Source: Chaetoderma sp. LZ-2023a | Lineage: Eukaryota > Mollusca > Caudofoveata > Chaetodermatida > Chaetodermatidae | Assembly: GCA_034401795.1 (NCBI GenBank) | Contig: CM067371.1 | Coordinates: 84,786,783-84,850,782, forward strand | Length of the DNA stretch: 64,000 bases | Direction: 5' to 3' | Shown: in pieces, positions 54,785-64,000 of the stretch | How the letters are laid out: the number at the start of each line of letters is the position of its first letter | How positions within the stretch are numbered: position 1 is the first letter of the stretch | Notes under the pieces: model-generated | The model's database searches: none | Seen by the model: the letters and a program-made list of their open reading frames with translations, nothing else | Told to the model about the DNA's origin: nothing | Program-made: the position numbers and the translations under genes

Positions 54785-56955
54785 CGGGTTTCCGGCGGAA
54801 TCAGTTCCGGTGACGTCAGGAACGAAGGGAGTCGAGAATCTTCACCCAAGCGATTTAGCATCTTATCGTGCAAACTCGACCGCCAGCTGTGTGCAGATTC
54901 CTACCGTCGGACACAGACTTCAACTGTTCTCAAGCCAATGGGACCAGGTCGTGCGAGATTGTTTAGTCTGTCAGTGGTTAAGCAATGGCTACGAACCGGA
55001 CTGGCTCATCCATCAATCGTTAGTTCCGTTAACATCGACTCCAGTGTGGACTCCCATTCCAAGGGAATCCGATCGTCTAGATGCCATTTGCTCAGAAATA
55101 GAATCTCTTCAGCAGAAGAATGCGATTCATTTAGTCCGCAATCAGTCCTCCCTAGGCTTCTATTCGATGATGTTCCTCGTTCCGAAATGTACCGGAGGAT
55201 GGAGACCAATTCTCAATCTCAAACCGTTGAACAAATTTATTCTTTCTCCCAAATTTCAGATGGAGACTGTAGCAGCGGTGATGACAGGGCTGAGAAAAGG
55301 CATGTGGGCAGTGTCGATAGATCTGAAGGATGCTTATTTTCATATTCCAATGTCAATTCCTTTTCAGAAATACCTTCGCTTTGCATTCCAAGACAATGTT
55401 TGGGAATTCAATGCGCTTCCATTCGGCCTGACCACAGCACCGAGGGTCTTCACCAAAGTGGTTCTCGCCATGACTTCTTATCTTCGCAGGAGAAACATAG
55501 CTGTTCATACTTACATAGATGACTGGCTGCTGAAGGCGGGGGAATCCAGTCACTCTGCGCAACAATCTGCAGGTAGTCCTAGCCTTACTAAAGGATCTAG
55601 GATGGATTGTGAATCTAGAGAAATCAGAATTGACTCCATCCCAGGAGTTTGTTTATCTGGGAATATTTTTCAACCTCAGGGACGGCGTAGCTTTTCCGGC
55701 GGAGAGCAGAGTCAAGAGTTTGATCGCAGTACTGGAGTCAGTTTCTCTAGGAGCTTTTCTGACAGCGCACCAATTTCTCAAGATACTGGGTTTACAAGTG
55801 TCTCTTGAGAAAGTGGTTCCTTATGCGGCACTCAGGCGCAGGCCGATTCAGATGTATCTAATGTCATTCTGGTCTCAGAGAACGGATCCGTTATCTCTGA
55901 AAATACCAGTAAAAGAACCATTGATATTCCACCTTCAGTGGTGGTTATCAGAACATAATCTCCTGCGAGGTGTTCCTCTACAACCTCCTCAACCACAGAT
56001 GTCAATCTTCACAGATGCATCGACGATGGGTTGGGGAGCGGTATTGGATGATCAGTCAGTGTCAGGGGAATGGGATCGGATCAATGTGCAGAAACATATC
56101 AATGTTCTCGAATTATTAGCAGTGACATTAGCACTTCGAAAATTCGAGAGCTTAATCCGAGACAAGATTGTCCTAGTAACGACAGGCAACTCAACAGTGG
56201 TGTCTTATTTAAACCGCCACGGTGGGACAAGATCACCGGAGTTGTGTATGATGATTTGGAACCTTCTGCTGTGGTGCCAAGAGAGGAATGTTATTCTTCG
56301 GGCAGCACACATTCCAGGAAGACTGAACATCTTAGTGGATGCTCTCAGTCGAGGGACGGTTTGTCGTCCGACGGAATGGCAGCTCAACCAATCAGTAGAG
56401 AAGGTTCTATTCAAACATTGGGGCAAGCCAAATGTGAACCTGTTTGCGATGAAACAAAATGCAAAGATGGTCTCATACGTGTCACCGATCCCGGACTCGC
56501 TAGCTCTAGCGGTAGATGCACTGGCGATAAGTTGGAAGGGAATGTACGCGTATGCGTATCCTCCAACGATTCTCATCCCTAAAGTTCTGGCAAAGATAAG
56601 AGAGGGTATGTGCCAAGTACTACTGATCACCCCTTATTGGCCAGGCCGATCATGGTTTACGGATCTGCTGGACCTTCTGGTCTGCAATCCAATCCCTCTT
56701 CCAGGCAGAAGAGATCTAATCTCTCAGAACAGGGGTCTGTACTTCCACGACAGACCAGAAATGTTAAAATTAACTGCATGGATGTTATCAAGCAGCGTGC
56801 AATTAAGGGTGGCTTTTCTGAGCAAGCAGCGAAGTTTGTCGCTTCAGCCAGAAGAGGATCAACCACTAAAACATATAATTATAGAATCAACAAATTTGCA
56901 GAGTGGTGTAAGGGAAGAGATATCGATCCCTTTTCTGCATCTGTTCAACATGTAG
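54785..56955 (+). pseudogene. C RT - RNase H - MT-like polyprotein, nearly intact
   Basis: Frame 1 (to about 55555) holds CTGGWRPILNLKPLNKFIL, MWAVSIDLKDAYFHIPMS, NALPFGLTTAPRVFTKVV and the intact catalytic HTYIDDWLLK. A single frameshift near 55555 leads into frame 2 (55609-56955): KSELTPSQEFVYLGIFF, then RNase H SIFTDASTMGWGAVL, NVLELLAVTLAL and VTTGNSTVVSYLNRHGG. A2 and B have RSDNST/RSDSTT there, so the third acidic residue of RNase H is Gly. LVDALSRG, the MT-like NVNLFAMKQNAKM and YAYPPTILIPK follow. Family role: copies element RNA, degrades the template strand and builds the circular cDNA. Confidence 0.87.
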
Positions 56956-57802
56956 CAGATTTTATCTGTCATTTATACGAAGTTGACAAACTTGTACCTT
57001 CAACCCTAGCAGCATATAAGTCTGCATTAGCTTCAGTCATTCCCAGTCTGGCCATTGAAGGAGTGGAAAATGACACTTTAAATGAAGTTATTAAAGCAAT
57101 GAGCAATCTGCGACCTAGACAGGCAATTACTATCCCAGCATGGAATCTATCTCTTGTTCTACAGGTTTTAGGGCATGCTCCCTTTGAACCGATTAGATCT
57201 ATAGATATTAAACTGTTAAGTATTAAATCAGTTTTTTTGTTGCAGCAGCGTCGGCGAGAAGGAGAAGCGAAATTCATGCACTTTCTGCCGAACAAGACTG
57301 TTTTGTCATCACTGGTAAAGGTTTAAGACTACTTCCACGTCTTTGTTTCCTGGCAAAGAATCAGTCACTTAAATATCCAGGACAGCCGATCAATTTGCCA
57401 AGTTTAACTAGACATGACCCAAACTCTTTTGCTTGGTGTCCTGTCAGATGTCTGAAAATGTATTAAAAACGTACTGAGGAGTGGAGAGATGACCCGAAAT
57501 CTCTGTGGTTATGTCTCAAAGATCCTCATTTGCGCGCCTCGAAAGATACTATTTCTCGTTGGATAGTCGATGCTATTCAGATGTCGCAAAAAACCGCTAC
57601 AGGAAAGCAGATTGATCGTGCGAATGCCCATCAGGTCCGAGCACTAGCAGCAGCATCGCCCCTTTATAAGGGTGTCTCATTAGAGGAGGTGATGTCTGTA
57701 GCACAATGGCATGCCGAGTCGTCATTTACTGATTTCTACCTTCGCGACATCTCCAGCGCACTTAATCCGGTAGCCGTCGCCAATTTATCGAATCTGAACT
57801 AA
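56770..57802 (+). pseudogene. C tyrosine recombinase, overlapping the polyprotein
   Basis: It starts in a different frame inside the MT-like end (MDVIKQRAIKGGFSEQAAKF, ARRGSTTKTYNYRINKFAEW), so about 190 bases at least are read in two frames, the layout known for DIRS-1 where the YR gene overlaps the RT gene. It continues ADFICHLYEVDKLVPSTLAA and SNLRPRQAITIPAWNLSLVL. A shift near 57243 breaks it before the first-Arg box (SARRRSEIHAL), and a TAA at 57463-57465 follows KCLKMY-type sequence. The catalytic end at 57530-57802 is intact: AHQVRA, AQWHAESS, FTDFYLRD. Confidence 0.84.
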
Positions 57803-58424
57803 GCCACATCCGACCACTATTTCGCACACATCACAAGTTCTTCCACTTGCACTGAACAATGGCCATGCACATGACCTGAGAACGACCGTGGATTGGGCCG
57901 AGCTCCTGTGATGAACTAAAAGACCAAGCACTCAAAGTGGTCAGTGTTTACATTAATTAAGTGACTATAAATAATTTACTTACAGTCGAAATACCAGACT
58001 GCTTAGGTAAATAGTCTGGTGTAAGAGTATACTTATCCTCTCAAACAGACATTAGACTCATTCCAATTTGAAAACTTAATCGATATTCTGATATTTTTTC
58101 AAAATTAGAAGTTGTAGTAGCTTCTTTGCACTCTACGGGACTGCCCTAGCTGACACTTGGGGCTGACACGGGTCTGGTGGGTGTTGCATCCCCTTTTCGA
58201 CAGCCCTCTGGATTTTGTGCGGACAAAAGAGGGGGGGGGGGGGAGCGCGGTCTAGACCATCGAAGTTTAGTACTTAGATATGAGTCAGATGGCAGAACCC
58301 AAGCGTATGCCAGGGTTCTAGTCTCTTCACAACCTTCTCTGTTGGATGGTAGATGAGTGCTGGTTCGAGCCTCACCTCCTCCCACCGGTATTTCTTGGCT
58401 GTTGAAATCCGGAGTTTATCATAA
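57803..58424 (+). other. C 3' region between YR and ICR
   Basis: Noncoding. Contains the 13-G run at 58231-58243 preceded by AAAAGA. Confidence 0.6.
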
Positions 58425-58508
58425 TAGTACATCTGGTAAGTATTATTCGAAGTAGAATAAAAAAAGCATCCGCTTTTGTTTCTACGAGAATTCGTAATAC
58501 TTACCAGA
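58425..58508. repeat. internal complementary region of element C
   Basis: ATCTGGTAAGTATTATTCGA (left half) complements the outer left end. GAATTCGTAATACTTACCAG with the preceding AAGCATCCGCTTTTGTTTCT complements the outer right end (58725-58780). Confidence 0.85.
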
Positions 58509-58581
58509 TGTACTATAGCCCCACCTCAGCCGCCCCGCTGAGGTGAGGCTGAGCTGCTTTCGCTGTTTGTCAAGACAAATA

Positions 58582-58780
58582 TAAGACGAATCTGACTGTG
58601 ATTGGGAATTGACTCGGTACCTGCGGCTATGTTATTCCCGGACACAGTATGGGCAGGACCAGGAGAGTGCGGAGTTTTACTTGTTTATTTTGAGCTAGAC
58701 TAGATAATAGACATTATCATAATAGTACATCTGGTAAGTATTACGAATTCTCATAGAAACAAAAGCGGATGCTTTTTTTA
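58582..58780. repeat. right ITR of element C
   Basis: Inverse of 52377-52545, with an extension ending AAAAGCGGATGCTTTTTTTA at the outer border. Confidence 0.85.
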
Positions 58781-58842
58781 GTCTTCTGCCATTCGCCTCC
58801 CTCCCGTCGAATTCTCTTATGAATTCTGGCTATATCATAGAG

Positions 58843-58925
58843 TATCAGGGTGGTAAGTATACTCTTGATGTGAAATAAACAAAATCACAGATTTCTTTTT
58901 TCACGAGAGAGCTGATACCACCCTG
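58843..58925. repeat. internal complementary region of element B
   Basis: TATCATAGAGTATCAGGGTG begins the left half, complementary to 45927-45975. TTCTTTTTTCACGAGAGAGC begins the right half, complementary to 59160-59205. It was separated from the B coding region by element C. Confidence 0.83.
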
Positions 58926-58989
58926 ATATGATCCCGGCCTCCGCCCCACAGAAGCTCGGTCTATCGGCGTTTTATGTTGCAATTAGGTC

Positions 58990-59209
58990 AGCCAATATTT
59001 GGGAATAGAATGAGACAGCCCCGTGCATGCGCAAGTTTGGGCCGCACATCCACTGGACTGTCAGTTTAGTAACCTGCCCAGCGGGGGAGGTTTCTTTTTA
59101 ATTCTGAGTATTATCGAAGCTAGGTCGATATTTAGGAAATATCATAGAGTATCAGGGTGGTAAGTATCTACTCTCTCGTGAAAAAAGAAATCTGTGCTTT
59201 CGTGTTTAT
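58990..59209. repeat. right ITR of element B
   Basis: Inverse of 45927-46110; ends AAATCTGTGCTTTCGTGTTTAT at the border with the PAL-B half site CTTCCAG. Confidence 0.85.
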
Positions 59210-60712
59210 CTTCCAGTAAACTATTTTCAAAATATTCAACAGCTTTTTGTATGGTTGCCCTGAAATTGAGATGCATGTGGAGATTCTGTTGCTGAAGCGA
59301 TGATACATGTATACTCTATGATAGGTTACCTGGGATGAAATTTGTCAAATCTTAGAACCTGTGGGTGTCTTTGAATACATTGCTATTTGTATTTGTATCC
59401 TATTCCACATATTTCACTTGGATTTTTTGTTGATATTGTTCTCACTGTGCATAGTTTCAATGTTTATTGTGTGTTGTTGACTTTTATCACTGTTCAGAGA
59501 CCTGTATTATTTACAGAAGCACTCCATAATTTATCATTGACATCACAGAAAGTTTAATCCAGTTAGAATGCGGACCATTTAATGGAAAATTGTCTCAAAT
59601 TAAAAAAATTAATTTGTTTTTAGGCAATGAAATTGTTTTATTATTATTTAAGTCGAGTCAAAGGACGGAAATAACATCAAATTATCAGCAGTAACATCGC
59701 TGCCATAAAATGTACAGTCTTAAAGATGATTGCACAACATTGTTAATAATTTATAGAGAAATTTACTATGGCTATCTTAGGCTTTGCAATGTTCTTGATG
59801 ATCTAAGTTAATTTAATTTATTCCAGTCATTCCATTGATAAATTTTCAAAAATACTCTTCTCGTGGTCTGCAAATGGGCATTTTCTATGAGAATTTTTAA
59901 AAACAAATTTGAGGGTTAATGCTACCATTCCTGAAGTTCAATAAACCCGTACAAGAGCTTTCTCTTACATAGTAGCAACAGATATTCATTTAAAGACTAC
60001 TTTGAAAAAGTCTTTTATATAACAGGTGGCATAGTGACATAACGCATGTGATACACTTTCGTATTAAATTAGCAGTATCTAAAATGTTGAGGATCTAGAA
60101 AGTGGTCATGTATAGCGGCAGAGACATCTTTAAAGAAATAAAAAAATATTCAATTTGATTTAAAGCAAGTCAACCATTCAGAGTTTTAGAGTCATTATGA
60201 AAGAAGTGTTTGATATTTTATTTATATCGTCTGATCTAACACACATGACTGCAAGAACATGAATCGCATTGGAAAATGTTCTGCATCTAATCCAAAATCT
60301 AATCCAAAAGTTACTCAGTAGCATAACACATTCATGCCGAAGCTGGCCTAAACCGGCCTTGAGGAATGTCCATTTGCAAATATTTTTGAAAATTTACCAC
60401 TAATGACTGGCTCGATAATCAACCTAGTCATTATAGTGGTCAATTTACAAAATAGTCTTCTCTTGGCGTGCAAATGGACATTTAGTGAGCAAATATTTTT
60501 ATGTTATCAAATTTAGTCATTAAAGGGGCTATAAGACCTTATAGCCACATATGGTACAATAAATAATTCTTATTTTATTCTAAAATAATTCTTATTTTAT
60601 TCTAAAAATATTTTGGTTACACCTTATTATGCTCAAAATTTGAAATGTAATACCTGTTGCATGGTAATTGTTTGCATATTTCTGATGTGGCATAGCTGTT
60701 GGTTATTCACAG
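59210..60712 (+). other. kinesin intron 12, part after the DIRS insertions
   Basis: Starts with the right half of the split PAL-B palindrome (to 59241). A half PAL-A lies at about 59825-59890 and a PAL-A MITE at 60367-60482 (ATGTCCATTTGCAAAT… and inverse). A tandem duplication of AATAATTCTTATTTTATTCT lies at about 60562-60605. No gene is seen. Confidence 0.55.
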
Positions 60713-60828
60713 ACTGCAGTCGCTACAACAACAAATGGTTGGTGGAGAAAATGCTGACAACACTGAGATTAAAGAGAGGCGTCAATGCAGAAAGAAATTT
60801 GCGGAACAGCGAAAAGAAAAACTGGCAG
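60713..60828 (+). CDS. KIF17: kinesin coding exon 13 (coiled coil)
   Basis: Completes the split Arg codon, then LQSLQQQMVGGENADNTEIK, ERRQCRKKFAEQRKEKL and one base. Gln/Lys/Arg-rich coiled coil. The QMVGGE…RRKK.A..RK arrangement resembles the C-terminal half of KIF17. Acceptor TATTCACAG|ACT, donor CTGGCAG|GTGAGT. It is spliced across the 16.6-kb intron carrying two DIRS elements. Confidence 0.86.
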
Positions 60829-62755
60829 GTGAGTATCCCAATTATATCAAATATTTGATAGGGGAGTAAGAAAATTGAACCATTTAAACACTGTGTGGAG
60901 CTTTCAGGCGAAATCAAATGTACACATTTCACATTGTCCTATAAAGATTGTCTGCACATTTGTTTTTGATATGGACACTAATTTGTATCAAGAATGACCT
61001 CACACTATAGTTGTAAAACAATGTAGTGCCACCTGTATACATATGCACTCAGGTGCGTAAACTAAAATGGACCAATCATACCGCATTTACTTAAGTACTT
61101 TAAATTGTAACCTTCGTGAAACTGAACTCTGAAATGACAAATTCTTTTATAAAATAAGGAGTATTTTGAACTTATTTTACTGGGAGCTGTTGCTGCCTAT
61201 GGCAGCATCAGGTTCCAGTCGAATTAGTTTCTAAATACTCAGCAGCATTCCTATATAGTCGTCTTGAAGTTCAGACACTGTCATTTCAATGGTTAAAGAG
61301 CGTCCTTCATGTGGCTCCAAAGTGCATATAGCCTGAGACCACTCGCTTGTATTAACCCTATAATCTTCAAGATTGGTCAAGAAAATAAAATAGTTTGCTT
61401 AGTGGATGTCCATTTACAGGTCAAGAGAAGATTATATATAAATCTTTCATTAAAATGACTCGGTTCATAATCTAGCCAAGCATTTCAGTGATAAATTAAA
61501 AAAAATAGTCTTGTCCTGCAAAGGGACATTCTTCCAGATCACTGTATAAGCCGTCTTTATACCATGCCAAAACATTAGTGGGGTGTTATGTGATGGCGCC
61601 AGGTGGGTGGGTGGGCAAGAGGGTGGATGCAGTGGAGTGATTTCCAGGGAATGTCTTCAGGATATCTTCACGATCTTTTATAGGATCACTTTGAAACTTC
61701 ATAGATTGATTGGACTAGTTCTGGAGAATACTTATTGAAATTAACCATAATACAAAATGCAAGATGGCCGCCAGTCTTGAAAATTTGTTTCCGGGTGATA
61801 GTTCCGCTACCATTTATCGTATCTCTTTGAAACTTCATAGCTTTATTAGACTAAGTCTCGAGAAGAAACCTATCGCAATCGATGATTATACCAAATCCAA
61901 GATGCCACCGGTGGCCATCTTGAAAATTGGTTTCTGAATAATAACTCCACTATGCAGATGTTGAATGGACTAGGAAGAAACATATCGAAATTGAAGATGA
62001 TTAAAAATCCAAGATGGCCACCAGCCATTACTGACCATCTTGAAAATTTATTCCCACATAATAACTCCGCTACCCTTTATTGGATCACTTTAAAACTTCA
62101 GAAGTTGATTGGATTTAGTTTTGAGAAGAAATCTATCGAAATCGATAATGACCCAAGATGACCACCACAGCTTATCCTGTGCCATCTTGTAAATGAGTTT
62201 CCAAACGATAACTTGCTATCATTTATTGGATTGGTTTGACACTTCATACTTTAATTGGACTTCGGCAGCGGAAGAAACACGTAGAAATCATCGATTATCC
62301 AAAATGCAAGATGGCCACCAGCCACCTGCACCATCTTGAAAATGGGTTTCCAAATGATAACTCAATACCATTTATTGGATCGCTTTGAAACTTCATAAGT
62401 TGATTGGACTCCAGCTCGGGAAGAAACCCATAGAAATCGATGATGATGCAAAATCCAAGATAGACAGCAGCCACTGACAATCATCTGGAAAATCAGTGTT
62501 CAAACGATAATTCTTGCTCTGATATGTTTTTGATGTGTCTGAATGTGTTTTTGTGCCTTTATATTATACATTGCATGGTATGTGCTCTCTTCTGACAGCT
62601 CTTGCTCATTGGCGTAATATTTTGGCGTGGTATGATGTGCCTTATGCATAGCTCATGTTAACCTTTACAATGTTACATCTTGTGGATGTTGCACAATCTC
62701 ACAATATTACTTGTTTTATTTGTTGTATCATGAACAATATTTCACTATGTTGTAG
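60829..62755 (+). other. kinesin intron 13
   Basis: PAL-B palindrome at 61150-61245 and a degraded PAL-A at about 61400-61530. A six-unit tandem array lies at about 61640-62511. No gene is seen. Confidence 0.55.
61640..62511. repeat. diverged tandem array, about six units of roughly 150 bp
   Basis: Units share ATTTATTGGATCACTTTGAA, ACTTCATAGATTGATTGGAC, GAAGAAACCTATCGAAATCG and CCAAGATGGCCACCAGCCA. Boundaries fall near 61800, 61944, 62063, 62211 and 62361. Unit 3 (61944-62062) is shortened. The words CCAAGATGGCC and TTGATTGG echo the body of the family-C repeat, so it may be a headless relative. Confidence 0.75.
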
Positions 62756-62862
62756 ATGCTGTATCGAACATGGATGATGATGGTATAATGCTGGACATTT
62801 ATGATGATATACATGGGGAGCTGAAGATGAGGTCAGCGTTACTGGATATGGCAAAGGACAAA
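62756..62862 (+). CDS. KIF17: kinesin coding exon 14, last in window
   Basis: Completes an Asp codon, then AVSNMDDDGIMLDIYDDIHG and ELKMRSALLDMAKDK, ending in phase 0. The D.IMLDIYDDI.GE…LL..A.DK arrangement resembles a block in the KIF17 tail-proximal coiled coil. Acceptor ATGTTGTAG|ATG, donor GACAAA|GTATGT. The gene continues beyond 64000, so the cargo-binding tail is not seen. Confidence 0.86.
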
Positions 62863-64000
62863 GTATGTAACTGATATTTGTATACGTCCAGAATAAATCT
62901 AATAATATTAGCCGGTGAAGAAGTTACTTTAGTTAATTTTCATGCAGTTTGTGTTGAATTGAAAAGTAGGATCCCACTTATTGTTAAGGGAAAGGATAAG
63001 GGAACTAACAAATGCTTTTGAATGCTAATACTCCTGACCTATAAACACCAGTGAAAAACAAATAAATCAGAGTAATTTGAAAAAAGTAGCTGAATCGCAT
63101 TTATTTATGTCGTGCAAGAACCAATTCATGATGCTGCTGGGCCTATGCACTCTGGTGTATCAGCCGTGGTAATAAATAATATCCTCTACAGCCGGTCACA
63201 TGACCTCGGTTATATTCGCGATAAGCTGATTAGACACTACGTCCTACAGGTAAAATACTGTTTAATTTTAAATCAATTTGACTGAAAGCCATTGTTTCCG
63301 GCGACAGGTCCTACTTTCAGTCACACGAATCTCAAAATATTCAATAGGTATCATGTTACGACTCTGGAAGCCAGCAGTGTATTTTGAAAACATTTTGACC
63401 AAAACTCATTGCTTCCACCAAAAACAGTGAATTTCAAACGTAGTATTTTCAAAAGGATCAACAGTGAATTTAAGTAATGGTTTTAACATTTTTAAGCCAT
63501 GGAAAATCATGGAAAAGAGTGAAGTGTACAAACCATAGATAACTATACAGGAAATCTGTTTAATATTTTGAAACTAATTTGACTGGAATCTGTTGCTGAA
63601 AATTTGTAATTTCTGGTCTGTAAGTGTTAAAGGGTTAATATTTTGAGAGGCCCTGTCCTTGGTGGTGTTTAGGCAGGAGGGTGGGGATGGGGAGGGTTGT
63701 GGGGTGTGAAGGGTCATGTGATGGTGGTTCTTTAATCGATGAACCATCAAATTTGTTCAAGATAATTTCTATTTTCTCATAGTAAATGTCCATTTACATG
63801 CCAAGATAAGATTATTTAAAAAAATTGACCACTGGAATGACTGGCTCTGTTAGCGCTGTGTTAATATTTGAGCCAAATGGGCCGAAATTGAATCAGTAGT
63901 TTGCGAGATAAAACCTGGAATAAGCTTTTGTGACTGACTGACTGACTAAAGAAGATACATGACGGTGTATTGACTCTTCTCTTGGCCTGTACATGGACAT
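62863..64000 (+). other. kinesin intron 14, 5' part
   Basis: PAL-B relatives lie at about 63255-63350 and 63545-63600. A G-rich stretch lies at 63650-63715. A PAL-A arm starts at 63785 and its partner arm reappears at 63975-64000, separated by an inserted block (about 63857-63970) with TTGAGCCAAATGGGCCGAAA and a GACT repeat (63939-63952). No further exon is recognisable before the edge. Confidence 0.5.

Larger units (their letters stand above)
52377..58780 (+). mobile_element. DIRS-like YR retrotransposon C, nested in element B (6.4 kb)
   Basis: Left ITR 52377-52545, gag 52623-54784, RT-RH-MT 54785-56955, YR about 56770-57802, ICR 58425-58508, right ITR 58582-58780. The ICR reverse complement joins right end (GCGGATGCTTTTTT) to left end (ATTCTACTTCGAATAATACT). 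It is the least damaged of the copies: RT YIDD is intact and long frames survive. It must be younger than B, which it interrupts. Confidence 0.9.
45927..59209 (+). mobile_element. DIRS-like YR retrotransposon B, interrupted by element C
   Basis: Left ITR 45927-46110, gag 46206-48920, RT-RH-MT region about 49030-50950, YR about 50955-51888, ICR 58843-58925, right ITR about 58990-59209. Element C (52377-58780) sits in its 3' region; without it B is about 6.9 kb. The target was a PAL-B palindrome: the left flank …GGCAGCAATG and right flank CTTCCAGTAAACTATTTTCA are the two halves of its stem. B lies in the kinesin's transcriptional direction. Heavily frameshifted and catalytically dead. Confidence 0.87.

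Noticed and set aside
58146-58385. 79-codon minus-strand frame
   Set aside because: Crosses the G-run of element C's 3' region; low complexity and no motif.

Overview
This window is intron-rich nuclear DNA from an animal, almost certainly a marine invertebrate. A hemichordate or other non-vertebrate deuterostome is my guess, with low confidence. The evidence is a kinesin gene split into small exons with canonical GT/AG introns, DIRS-like tyrosine-recombinase (YR) retrotransposons, and very many dispersed palindromic repeats. I see no bacterial-type genes, tRNA, rRNA or CRISPR array.

Layout. 1-1071: 3' part of a DIRS-like element (A1). 1072-4084: unique sequence with a broken transposon-type ORF (coiled coil plus SGNH-like remnant). 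4085-11092: complete but decayed DIRS-like element A2 with inverted terminal repeats (ITRs) and an internal complementary region (ICR). 11093-13499: repeats, including a hAT-like MITE. 13543-62862: fourteen phase-consistent coding exons, plus one candidate 39-nt exon, of a homodimeric kinesin-2 gene (KIF17/OSM-3 type), plus strand. The gene runs off the right edge. The window encodes about 654 residues, or 667 with the extra exon: the full motor domain, neck and part of the coiled-coil stalk.

The introns are crowded with mobile DNA. Intron 4 has a TIR element with a widespread 'AGCTCACCTGG' repeat inside it. Intron 7 has a 919-bp hAT-like element with an exact 8-bp target duplication. Intron 8 has a three-level nest (MITE, then hAT-like element, then a TIR transposon carrying a decayed acidic-motif/Cys-rich protein gene on the minus strand). 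Intron 9 starts with a piggyBac-type MITE whose TTAA target overlaps the splice donor. The 16.6-kb intron 12 carries DIRS element B (45927-59209), which is itself interrupted by DIRS element C (52377-58780).

The DIRS elements A2, B and C share one architecture: left ITR, a short acidic first gag exon, a probable phase-0 intron, a Cys/His-rich gag with invariant spacing, RT-RNase H-methyltransferase-like polyprotein, a YR (in C clearly overlapping the polyprotein in another frame), a G-rich tract, the ICR and the right ITR. All copies seen are damaged by frameshifts, stops or catalytic-residue changes. Splice junctions and element borders were assigned by eye from reading frame, splice consensus and repeat matching; no similarity search was run.
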